Source of the DNA: Streptomyces narbonensis | GTDB taxonomy: Bacteria; Actinomycetota; Actinomycetes; Streptomycetales; Streptomycetaceae | Length of the DNA: 64,000 bases | Assembly: GCF_014649015.1 (NCBI RefSeq) | Contig: NZ_BMSF01000010.1 | Coordinates: forward strand, 1 to 64,000 | Direction: 5' to 3' | In this document: positions 20,187-27,050 of the stretch, piece by piece | Position numbering within the stretch: the first letter of the stretch is position 1 | Layout of the letters: each line of letters begins with the position of its first letter | The notes under the pieces: generated by a model | What the model saw: the letters and a program-made list of their open reading frames with translations, nothing else | Databases searched by the model: none | What the model was told of the DNA's origin: nothing | Position numbers and translations under genes: made by a program

Positions 20187-20332
20187 ATGAGCAGCGAAGT
20201 GGCACGGATCCTGGCGGGGGCGGCACGGGGGGAGTTCCCGCCCCCGGACGGCGCCACGACGGTGGTGAAACGATCGACCTGCTGACGATGGCCGACGCCC
20301 TGCCGGGCCCTCCCCCGCTGGAGCTCGGCCTA
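20187..20332 (+). pseudogene. Remnant of a GNAT-type acetyltransferase gene
   Basis: An ATG frame encodes MSSEVARILAGAARGEFPPP and a few more residues, then stops at 20285. An overlapping frame from 20264 encodes GETIDLLTMADALPGPPPLE, without a start of its own. Both pieces look like separated parts (N-terminus and middle) of one Streptomyces N-acetyltransferase I recall, in which about 60 residues normally lie between them. The reading then runs into the end of the convergent YncE-like gene. I infer an internal deletion with frameshift plus loss of the 3' half. The family identification is from memory. Confidence 0.45.
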
Positions 20333-21514
20333 CCGGAAGACGCCGGTGTGGCCGAGGGAGTAGCGGCCGGGCTGGGGGTAGACGGCGAGGCCGTGGGGGC
20401 CGCCGCCGACGGGGATGCGGGCGAGCTGTTCGCCGCTGGTCGTGTCGATGGCGTACACCTCGGAGTCGTAACGCCCGGAGAGCCACAGGACCTTGCCGTC
20501 GGCGGAGACGCCGCCCATGTCGGGTGAGCCGCCGTCCGGGAGCCACCACTTCTTGGTGAGCTTGTTCTTCGCGAAGTCGAAGACGGAGATCGAGCCCTCG
20601 CCGCGGTTGGGGACGTACATCTCGCGGGAGTCCCGGCTGACGTAGAGGCCGTGGGCGCCCTTGCCGGTGGGCATCAGGGTCGGGGTGGTGAACTTCTCGC
20701 CGTCCAGGACCCACATGCCGTGGGCCATCATGTCGGCGATGTAGAAGGTCTTGCCGTCCGGGGAGATCTTCACGTCCTGCGGCATGGCGCCCGCGAAGGG
20801 CAGTTTCTGCTGGCCGATCACCTCCATCTTCTCCGTGTCGACCTTGAGGAGTTCGCCGGAGAACTCGCAGGAGACGACGAAGTAGCGACCGTCGGCGGAG
20901 AAGTCGGCGTGGTTGACGCCGTAGCAGCTCACCGGGACGGTCTTCTTCCGCTCCATGGTGTGCGGGTCGCGGAAGACGAGTTCGCGGTCGAGGGAGGCCA
21001 TGACGATCGCGTACTTGCCGTTGGGCGTGAAGTAGAGGTTGTACGGGTCGTGGACCTCGACCGGCTTGCCCGCGATGCCGGTGGCGGGGTCGATGGGGGT
21101 GAGGGTGTGGCCCCGGTTGTTGTTGACCCAGAGGGTCTTCATGTCCCAGGAGGGCACGACGTGCTGGGGCTGGACGCCGACGGGGATCGTCTCGACGACC
21201 TGGTAGGTGGTGGGGTCGATGACGGAGACGGTGTTGGAGTTGGTGTTGGGGACGTAGACCCGGGAGGGGAAGTTCCTGACGACCGGGGAGAGCTTGTTCG
21301 GCCGGTCGGCGGCGTAGACGTCGTTGGGGTCGAGGAGCGGCGGCATGCCGGGGAGTCCGGCGGGGGCCGCGGCGGGCTTGCGCACGGCGGGGGCGGCGGC
21401 CTTCTTGACCCCGGTGGCGCCGTTCTCGGCCCGGTCGGCGCCGCCGCAGCCCGCGAGGGTGACGAGCAGGGCCGTGGCGAGGAGGGCTCCGCTGCGGGCG
21501 GTGAGGTGTGCCAT
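20330..21514 (-). CDS. YncE/YVTN-type beta-propeller lipoprotein
   Basis: A 394-aa surface lipoprotein. The signal ends in LVTLAGC with the lipidated C23, followed by an Ala/Pro-rich linker and a beta-propeller of repeated blades (VYVPNTNSNTVSVIDP, MYVPNRGEGSISVFDF and similar). Such propellers bind ligands or partners rather than catalyse; the partner is unknown. Its ATG overlaps the stop of the upstream deacetylase-like gene by one base (TGATG), so the two are co-translated. Confidence 0.8.
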   Translation of the reverse strand: MAHLTARSGALLATALLVTLAGCGGADRAENGATGVKKAAAPAVRKPAAAPAGLPGMPPLLDPNDVYAADRPNKLSPVVRNFPSRVYVPNTNSNTVSVIDPTTYQVVETIPVGVQPQHVVPSWDMKTLWVNNNRGHTLTPIDPATGIAGKPVEVHDPYNLYFTPNGKYAIVMASLDRELVFRDPHTMERKKTVPVSCYGVNHADFSADGRYFVVSCEFSGELLKVDTEKMEVIGQQKLPFAGAMPQDVKISPDGKTFYIADMMAHGMWVLDGEKFTTPTLMPTGKGAHGLYVSRDSREMYVPNRGEGSISVFDFAKNKLTKKWWLPDGGSPDMGGVSADGKVLWLSGRYDSEVYAIDTTSGEQLARIPVGGGPHGLAVYPQPGRYSLGHTGVFR

Positions 21515-22293
21515 CAGGTCAGCAGCTCCGTGGTGGTGACCGCGCGCAGTCCGCGGCGGTCGAGGTCGGCGAGGAGGAGGGGCAGCGCGGCGGCGGTGTC
21601 CGGATAGCCGAAGTGCAGGCTGACGACCGAGCCGGGCCGGAGGGGGCCGGTGACGTTGCGGAGGATCGCGGTGGCACCGGGCGAGGTGTGGTCGAGGGAG
21701 TCGACGTCGTACGAGAGGGTGTGCGGGTATCCGGCGCGGTGGGCGGCGCGCAGGACGGCCGGGGAGGCGTGCTGGGTCCTGGAGGGGCGGAACCAGGTGC
21801 CGACGGAGCCGGTGAGGCGGCGCAGCCGGGTGGCGCAGGCCTCGATCTCGGCGTGGGCCTCCGCCTCGGTCATGGTGTTGATGTCGGTGTGGTGCTGGGT
21901 GTGGTTGCCGAGGTCGTGGCCGCCGTCGAGGACGCGGCGGGCCATGCCGGGGTGTTCGTCGAGCCAGCTGCCGACGGCGAGGACGGTGACGCGGGCGCCG
22001 GCCTTCTCCGCCTGGCCGAGGAGGGTGCGGGCGAGGGCGGGGTCGCCCTGGCCGTGGAAGGTGAGGGCGACGCGGGGCCGGTCGCGGGGCCCGTGGGCGA
22101 TCTCGGCGGGCCGGCCGGGGAAGCGGCGCGGGGCGGGGGCGACGGCCGGGGCGGCGGCGGGCGCCGTGCCCGGGGCGGCTCCGGGGCGGCGGGCGGCGGG
22201 GCGGGGCTCCGTGCCGCAGCCGGTGGCGAGGGCTCCCGCGAGGGCGGCGGCCGCTCCCACCCGGAGGGCGCCGCGGCGGTCGGTCGGCTTCAC
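21514..22293 (-). CDS. Polysaccharide deacetylase-like lipoprotein with altered motif 1
   Basis: A 259-aa putative lipoprotein (RR near the N-terminus, lipobox ALATGC with C26). A low-complexity Ala/Pro/Arg linker leads to a NodB-like domain at about residues 74-257. Motif 2 is intact (HTQHH, H131 and H135, the metal histidines). Motif 1, normally TFDDG with the catalytic base and a metal-binding Asp, reads TFHGQG at 78-83, and the RxxYG-type motif 3 is degenerate (RPSRT). It may bind glycans without deacetylating them. It is translationally coupled to the YncE-like lipoprotein. Confidence 0.75.
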   Translation of the reverse strand: MKPTDRRGALRVGAAAALAGALATGCGTEPRPAARRPGAAPGTAPAAAPAVAPAPRRFPGRPAEIAHGPRDRPRVALTFHGQGDPALARTLLGQAEKAGARVTVLAVGSWLDEHPGMARRVLDGGHDLGNHTQHHTDINTMTEAEAHAEIEACATRLRRLTGSVGTWFRPSRTQHASPAVLRAAHRAGYPHTLSYDVDSLDHTSPGATAILRNVTGPLRPGSVVSLHFGYPDTAAALPLLLADLDRRGLRAVTTTELLT

Positions 22294-22507
22294 GCGACCA
22301 GTAAAGAAGGATGTCGACCGAATCGTGATGATTAGGCCAATTCAGGACGTTTGCGGGCCGCTCCCAGGCGTCCAGCATGCGGACGAGCCGGGGAAACAAT
22401 CGATGAACCGCATAGCCATTCAATGTTTGCAAGGCGAGTGCCGCAGGTCACCAATGATTCATAGAGAATCAATCCCTATTTGACCGATTTCGTCCCGGTA
22501 GGGACTT
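22294..22507. promoter_or_regulatory. AT-rich intergenic region upstream of the deacetylase-like gene
   Basis: Unusually AT-rich for this genome and without a coding frame of its own. It contains a dyad tgattc-ataga-gaatca near 22455-22471 and several A/T runs. It should hold the promoter of the deacetylase/propeller pair, reading leftwards. Confidence 0.4.
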
Positions 22508-22657
22508 TTGGCTACGAGGCCACCTGTCTGTCATAGTCGGAGACACGACCCCCATTGACCCGGGCAAGGTCGACATAGCACCGCGGATACACCCCCCCGT
22601 CCGCGGCGCAGCAGACGAGAGCCCCCAGGCGCCCCACCACGGCGGACGGGGGCTTTC
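22508..22657 (+). ncRNA. Candidate small RNA with C-rich loop (6C-like) and terminator
   Basis: A plausible promoter (TTGGCT at 22508-22513, 18-nt spacer, CATAGT at 22532-22537) precedes a non-coding stretch. This holds a hairpin cgacc...ggtcg, then a perfect 7-bp hairpin ccgcgga/tccgcgg at 22581-22606 whose loop contains seven consecutive Cs. It ends with a terminator-like stem agccccc/gggggct (22620-22654) followed by ttt. C-runs in hairpin loops are the mark of the actinobacterial 6C RNA family. Only one loop here has six or more Cs, so that assignment is tentative. The last hairpin could also terminate the RsbW-like gene on the other strand. Confidence 0.45.
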
Positions 22658-22710
22658 GTGCGTCCGGGGGCGGAGCTGCCGGACGCACGCGGCCGGGCCG
22701 GCGGGTGCGG

Positions 22711-23229
22711 TCAGGCGCGGTCGGCGACGCGCATCTCGAACCAGGTCGTCTTGCCGCGCGGCGCGAGGTCCACGCCCCAGCGGTCGGAGAGCTTGTCGAC
22801 GAGGAAGAGCCCCCGGCCGCTCGTGTCGAGCTCGCCCACGGGCATCAGACACGGCAGCCCGCGCGAGGGGTCGCGGACCTCGATCCGGATCCAGCCGCGC
22901 CGCCGGTGCATCCGCAGTGCGAAGGACCGGGCGCCGGTGTGCCGGACGGCGTTGCCGACGAGTTCCGAGACGAGCAGCACCGCGTGCTCGGCGATCTGCG
23001 GGCCGAGGCCCCACTGGCGCAGGACCACACCCTGGGTGAGCCGGCGGGCCACCCAGGCGGACTCGGGACGGGACGGCAGCCGCACGTCCCCCTCGGCCGG
23101 GTTCCCGTACAACTCCAGTACGTCGGCGGCCTGTTCGTCTTCCACGGCCGGTGACCACCGTGCGGCGGCGGCGCTGCCGCGCTGCCACGGTTGTTCCGTA
23201 CCCTCCAGGCCCGCCATGCCCCCCATCAT
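22711..23229 (-). CDS. RsbW-like ATP-binding regulatory protein (HATPase_c_2)
   Basis: A 172-aa protein with a single GHKL ATPase domain of the anti-sigma/serine kinase type at about residues 55-165. The N-box is ELVGNAVRHTG, the D-box region EVRDPS and the G-box SGRGLFLVD. Streptomyces have many such stand-alone proteins, which bind or phosphorylate anti-sigma-factor antagonists or act in conservon-like signalling. No sigma factor or antagonist gene is adjacent. The start may be the ATG at 23229 or one at 23217. Confidence 0.82.
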   Translation of the reverse strand: MMGGMAGLEGTEQPWQRGSAAAARWSPAVEDEQAADVLELYGNPAEGDVRLPSRPESAWVARRLTQGVVLRQWGLGPQIAEHAVLLVSELVGNAVRHTGARSFALRMHRRRGWIRIEVRDPSRGLPCLMPVGELDTSGRGLFLVDKLSDRWGVDLAPRGKTTWFEMRVADRA

Positions 23230-23312
23230 GGCCGTACGGAGCCGTCCGCGGGGGCCGTTCCGGCGGAATCGGCCCCCTCGGAGAACGGCTCAAGGGCGCC
23301 CCCGGACAGGCT

Positions 23313-24080
23313 CTAGGCGAACTTCGCCTTGCCCGGGCCCTCCTCGACGAAGCTGCGCATCCCGTTCTCACGGTCCGCGGTCGCGAACAGGCCCGCGAAC
23401 CAGGTGCGTTCGATCGCGAGACCGGTGTCGATGTCGGCCTCCAGACCCTGGTCCACGGCCTCCTTCGCGGCCCGCAGGGCGACCGCCGGGCCCTGGGCCA
23501 GCTTCGCGGCCCAGGCGTGTGCCTGCTCGTACACCTCGGCGGCCGGGACGACCCGGTCGACCAGGCCGAGCGTGAGGGCCTCGTCCGCCTTCACCATGCG
23601 GCCGGTGAAGATGAGGTCCTTGGCGCGGGAGGGGCCGATCAGCCGGGAGAGCCGCTGGGTGCCGCCCGCGCCGGGGATGAGCCCGAGCAGGATCTCCGGC
23701 TGGCCCAGCTTCGCGTTGTCGGCGGCGATCCGGTAGTCGGCGCAGAGCGCGAGCTCGCAGCCGCCCCCGAGGGCGTAGCCGGTGACGGCGGCGACGACGG
23801 GCTTCGGGATGCGGGCGATCGCCGTGAAGGCGTCCTGGAGGGCGCGCGAGCGCTTGACCATGGCCACGTGGTCCATGACCTGCATCTCCTTGATGTCCGC
23901 GCCGGCCGCGAACACCTTCTCCCCGCCGTAGATGATCACGGCCCGCACGTCGTCGCGGTCGGTCGCCTCCTGGGCCAGGTCGCGCAGCCGGTCCTGGGTG
24001 GCGATGTCGAGGGCGTTCATCGGAGGGCGGTCGAGGCGGATCGTGCCGACGCCGTCGGCGACTTCGAGGTTCACAGTCAT
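23313..24080 (-). CDS. Enoyl-CoA hydratase/isomerase (crotonase family)
   Basis: A 255-aa acyl-CoA enzyme. Oxyanion-hole regions are FAAGADIKEM and YALGGGCELAL. The two acidic residues expected of hydratases are present: the Glu in GGGCE and the Glu in LGQPEILLGLIPGAGGTQ. It should hydrate trans-2-enoyl-CoA in fatty-acid oxidation; the exact acyl chain is not readable. It is a single-gene unit, with no dehydrogenase or thiolase next to it. Confidence 0.88.
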   Translation of the reverse strand: MTVNLEVADGVGTIRLDRPPMNALDIATQDRLRDLAQEATDRDDVRAVIIYGGEKVFAAGADIKEMQVMDHVAMVKRSRALQDAFTAIARIPKPVVAAVTGYALGGGCELALCADYRIAADNAKLGQPEILLGLIPGAGGTQRLSRLIGPSRAKDLIFTGRMVKADEALTLGLVDRVVPAAEVYEQAHAWAAKLAQGPAVALRAAKEAVDQGLEADIDTGLAIERTWFAGLFATADRENGMRSFVEEGPGKAKFA

Positions 24081-24105
24081 GAGGGAAGGTTAGTCGGCGT
24101 TAACG

Positions 24106-24148
24106 GAGAGGGGCCCGGTGCTGTTGCTCACAGCGCCGGGCCCCTCTC
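24106..24148 (-). terminator. Terminator of the first L,D-transpeptidase gene
   Basis: A perfect 13-bp stem (gagaggggcccgg/ccgggcccctctc) with an inner gctgt/acagc stem lies 18 nt beyond the stop, between it and the crotonase gene. Confidence 0.75.
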
Positions 24149-24166
24149 ACGAATCTCACGAACGAC

Positions 24167-25429
24167 TTACTTGGTCCACTCCGACCACGGCATGTTCCAG
24201 CCGTTCAGGCCGTTCTCCGGCTGGATCTGCTTGTCCTTGGAGTTCTTGACGACGATCACGTCACCGATGATCGAGCGGTCGTAGAACCAGGCGGCCGGGG
24301 TCGAGCTGTCGCCCGCGCCGCGCGTGTCCGACAGGCCGACGCAGCCGTGGCTGACGTTGGAGGAGCCGAAGGTGCTCTTCGGCGCCCAGTAGTTGCCGTG
24401 TACGAAGGTGCCCGAGGTGGAGAGCCGCATCGCGTGCGGGACGTCCTTGATGTCGTACTCGCCGCCGAAGCCGACCGTGGCCCCGTTCATGCGGGTCACC
24501 TTGTACTTCTCGCTGATGACCATCTGACCGTTGTACGTGGTCGTCGACGGGGCACCCGCGGTGATCGGCAGCGTCTTGATGATCGAGCCGTCCCGCTCGA
24601 TCTTCATCGTCTTGGCGCTCGCGTCGACGGTGGAGACCTGACGGCGGCCGATGGTGAAGGTGATCGTCTTCTTCTGCTTGCCGTAGACGCCCGGCCGGCC
24701 CTCGACGCCGTCCAGGTTGAGGTCGACGGTGACCTTGGTGCCCGCGGCCCAGTACTCCTCCGGGCGGAAGTCGAGGCGGTCGTTGCCGAACCAGTGACCC
24801 TCGATCTCGACGGCCGGCTGGGCCGTCACCTTGATGGCCTTCTCCACGGCGTCCGGGTCGGTGATGCCCCGGGTGAAGTTGATGGAGACCGGCATGCCGA
24901 CGCCGACGGTCGAACCGTCCTCCGGCGTGTAGTGGCCGATGAAGGTGTTCTTCGGGACCAGGGTGGTGAAGGTGGTGTCCTTCGCCGACTCGCGGCCCTC
25001 GGCGTCCTTCGCGACGGCGTGGACCTTGTACTGGGTCCCCGCGGACAGGTGGGCGGTGGGCGCCCAGCTGGCACCGTCGGCCGCGATCTTGCCCTCGATC
25101 GGGGTGCCCTTGGAGTCGGCGACCGTGACCGTGGCCAGCTTGCCCTGCTCGGCGGTGACCTTGAGGGCCCCGCTGGTGGCGACCGAGTCGGCGCCGTCCT
25201 TCGGAAGGATCGTCACGACCGCCTGGGAGGCCGCGTTCTCCGCCTTGCCGCTCCCCTGCGACGCCGGGTCCTGGCCCCCCTTGGCGCCGCCGGTCTCGCC
25301 GCCGCCGCAGGCGGTGAGCACGAGGAGCAGAGCCCCCGCGGCCAGCGCCTGCAGACGGACGCCCCCGCGTCGTCGGCCGCGCCGGCCCGTCGCTCCTACC
25401 GATGCCCCCGATATCGGCTGCCCGTTCAC
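24167..25429 (-). CDS. L,D-transpeptidase lipoprotein (Ig-like domains + YkuD), copy 1
   Basis: A 420-aa cell-wall enzyme making 3-3 peptidoglycan cross-links. The lipobox ends LTAC (C41). Two Ig-like domains follow (about residues 70-160 and 165-260), then the YkuD domain (263-400) with catalytic H344 (HGNYW), H361 and C363 in SHGCVGL. The C-terminal W/N-rich tail is shared by actinobacterial Ldts. The GTG at 25429 is preceded by gaggggag; a longer frame starts at 25498 but lacks a site. The next gene is a paralogue in tandem. Confidence 0.92.
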   Translation of the reverse strand: MNGQPISGASVGATGRRGRRRGGVRLQALAAGALLLVLTACGGGETGGAKGGQDPASQGSGKAENAASQAVVTILPKDGADSVATSGALKVTAEQGKLATVTVADSKGTPIEGKIAADGASWAPTAHLSAGTQYKVHAVAKDAEGRESAKDTTFTTLVPKNTFIGHYTPEDGSTVGVGMPVSINFTRGITDPDAVEKAIKVTAQPAVEIEGHWFGNDRLDFRPEEYWAAGTKVTVDLNLDGVEGRPGVYGKQKKTITFTIGRRQVSTVDASAKTMKIERDGSIIKTLPITAGAPSTTTYNGQMVISEKYKVTRMNGATVGFGGEYDIKDVPHAMRLSTSGTFVHGNYWAPKSTFGSSNVSHGCVGLSDTRGAGDSSTPAAWFYDRSIIGDVIVVKNSKDKQIQPENGLNGWNMPWSEWTK

Positions 25430-25648
25430 TGTGGTCGTCTCCCCTCGCACGGCCTGGCACTGCCACGGCCCCACCCCCGTGCGCATCCGCTCGCGCACAC
25501 GGCGCTAGATAATCACACCGCAGGACACGAAAGATCCTCGCGAATGTCACCGTTCCGTCCCGATCGGCGTGCTAAGGCGACGGAAAGACGGCCTGGTGAC
25601 GAAAGGGGCGGGGGGAGACGAGGGGGAAGCCCCGACGGCACGCCGGGC
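25430..25648. promoter_or_regulatory. Intergenic region between the two L,D-transpeptidase genes
   Basis: 219 nt with no gene. It should hold the promoter of copy 1 and the 3' end of copy 2; the segment around 25507-25560 is the least GC-rich part. No clear terminator or operator was seen. Confidence 0.3.
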
Positions 25649-26866
25649 TCACCTCAGCGCCGAACCGGCCTTCCAGTGGACCCAGTCCATGTTCCAGCCG
25701 CCGAGTCCGTTGTCGGGAGCGACCTTCCGGTCCTTGGAGTTGACCACCTCGACCACGTCGCCGATGAGCGTCCGGTCGAAGAACCACCCCGCCGGGGAGT
25801 CCGCGCTCCCGCCCTTCTCGTCCCGCAGTCCCACACAGCCGTGGCTGACGTTGGCCGAGCCGAAGGTGCCGGGCGAGGCCCAGTAGTTGCCGTGCAGGAA
25901 GGTCCCCGACTCGGTGAGCCGCATCGCGTGCGGGACGTCCTTGATGTCGTACTCGCCGCCGAAGCCGACCGTCCGCCCGTCCATCCGCGTCACGTCGTAC
26001 AGCTCCGTGACCACCATCTTGCCGTTGTACGTGGTGGTCTTCGGCGCGCCCGCGGTGATCGGCACCGTGGCGAGGACCTCGCCGTCCCTGCGGACCTCCA
26101 TCGTGTGCGCGGCGGCGTCGACGACGGAGACCTGGGAGCGGCCGACCGTGAAGCCGACCTTCTTGCGCTGGATGCCGTACACGCCGGGTGCGCCCTCGAC
26201 GTCGCGGAGCGCGAGCTCCACGGTCACCTTCGTGCCCGGCTGCCAGTACGCGGCGGGGCGGAAGTCGAGCCGCTCCTTGCCGAACCAGTGGCCGACGACC
26301 TCGACCGGCGGGTCCGAGGTGATGCGCACGGCGCGCTCGACGTCGTCGCGGTTCTCGATCGGCCGGTTGAAGGAGAAGGAGACGATCATGCCGGTGCCGA
26401 CAGTGGAACGGTTCTCCGGCTTGAAGTAGCCGATGAACCGGCTCTCCGGCACCACGGTGGTGAAGGTGGTGTGCCGGGCCGAGCGGCGGCCGTGGGCATC
26501 GAGCGCGACGGCGTCCACGCTGTACTTGGCGGCCAGCGCGAGCCGGGCGTCGGCCCGGGGCCGCCAGCGCAGCCCGTCCGCCGAGATCTCGCCGGGCACC
26601 CGGGTCCGCTGGGCGTCCTCGACCTGGACGACCGTCACCCGTTCGAGCCGCCCGCTGTCCACCCGTACCTCGACGGGGCCCTCGGCCGGCACCCCCCGGC
26701 TGCCGTCCTCCGGACTCACCCGGATGACGTCCCCGGGGGCCCGCGCCTTGCCCGGCAGGGAGATGTCGACGCCCCCCTCACCGTCCGTTCCTGTGCAGCC
26801 CGCGAGGCCCGCCATCAGTCCCGCCACCGCGAGGGCGTACCTCGCCCGCTTCCATACACGATTCAC
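25649..26866 (-). CDS. L,D-transpeptidase lipoprotein (Ig-like domains + YkuD), copy 2
   Basis: A 405-aa paralogue of the adjacent enzyme with the same architecture. It has a lipobox LAGC (C24), two Ig-like domains at about residues 45-245 and a YkuD domain with HGNYW and SHGCVGL (catalytic C344). The catalytic half is much closer to copy 1 than the first Ig domain, suggesting tandem duplication with specialisation of the N-terminal region. It is divergent from glgX. Confidence 0.92.
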   Translation of the reverse strand: MNRVWKRARYALAVAGLMAGLAGCTGTDGEGGVDISLPGKARAPGDVIRVSPEDGSRGVPAEGPVEVRVDSGRLERVTVVQVEDAQRTRVPGEISADGLRWRPRADARLALAAKYSVDAVALDAHGRRSARHTTFTTVVPESRFIGYFKPENRSTVGTGMIVSFSFNRPIENRDDVERAVRITSDPPVEVVGHWFGKERLDFRPAAYWQPGTKVTVELALRDVEGAPGVYGIQRKKVGFTVGRSQVSVVDAAAHTMEVRRDGEVLATVPITAGAPKTTTYNGKMVVTELYDVTRMDGRTVGFGGEYDIKDVPHAMRLTESGTFLHGNYWASPGTFGSANVSHGCVGLRDEKGGSADSPAGWFFDRTLIGDVVEVVNSKDRKVAPDNGLGGWNMDWVHWKAGSALR

Positions 26867-27050
26867 GCTCGGCCCAACGACAGCCCCCCTCCAGGGGAAA
26901 CGTGCGTGCGGGCCATGTTGGGAGCACGGCCGTGCGGGCAGAACAGGGGGGACGACGGGAAAGAACTACGCGCGGGAGCGGCGGCCGGGACGCCGCCGCT
27001 CCCCCGGGTGCGGGCCCCACGAGCCCCACGAGCCGCGGGAGGCCGGGACG
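26867..27050. promoter_or_regulatory. Divergent region between an ldt gene and glgX
   Basis: 184 nt holding the promoters of the transpeptidase (left) and glgX (right). A short direct repeat (ccccacgagc) lies near 27016-27034. Nothing else specific is recognised. Confidence 0.3.
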
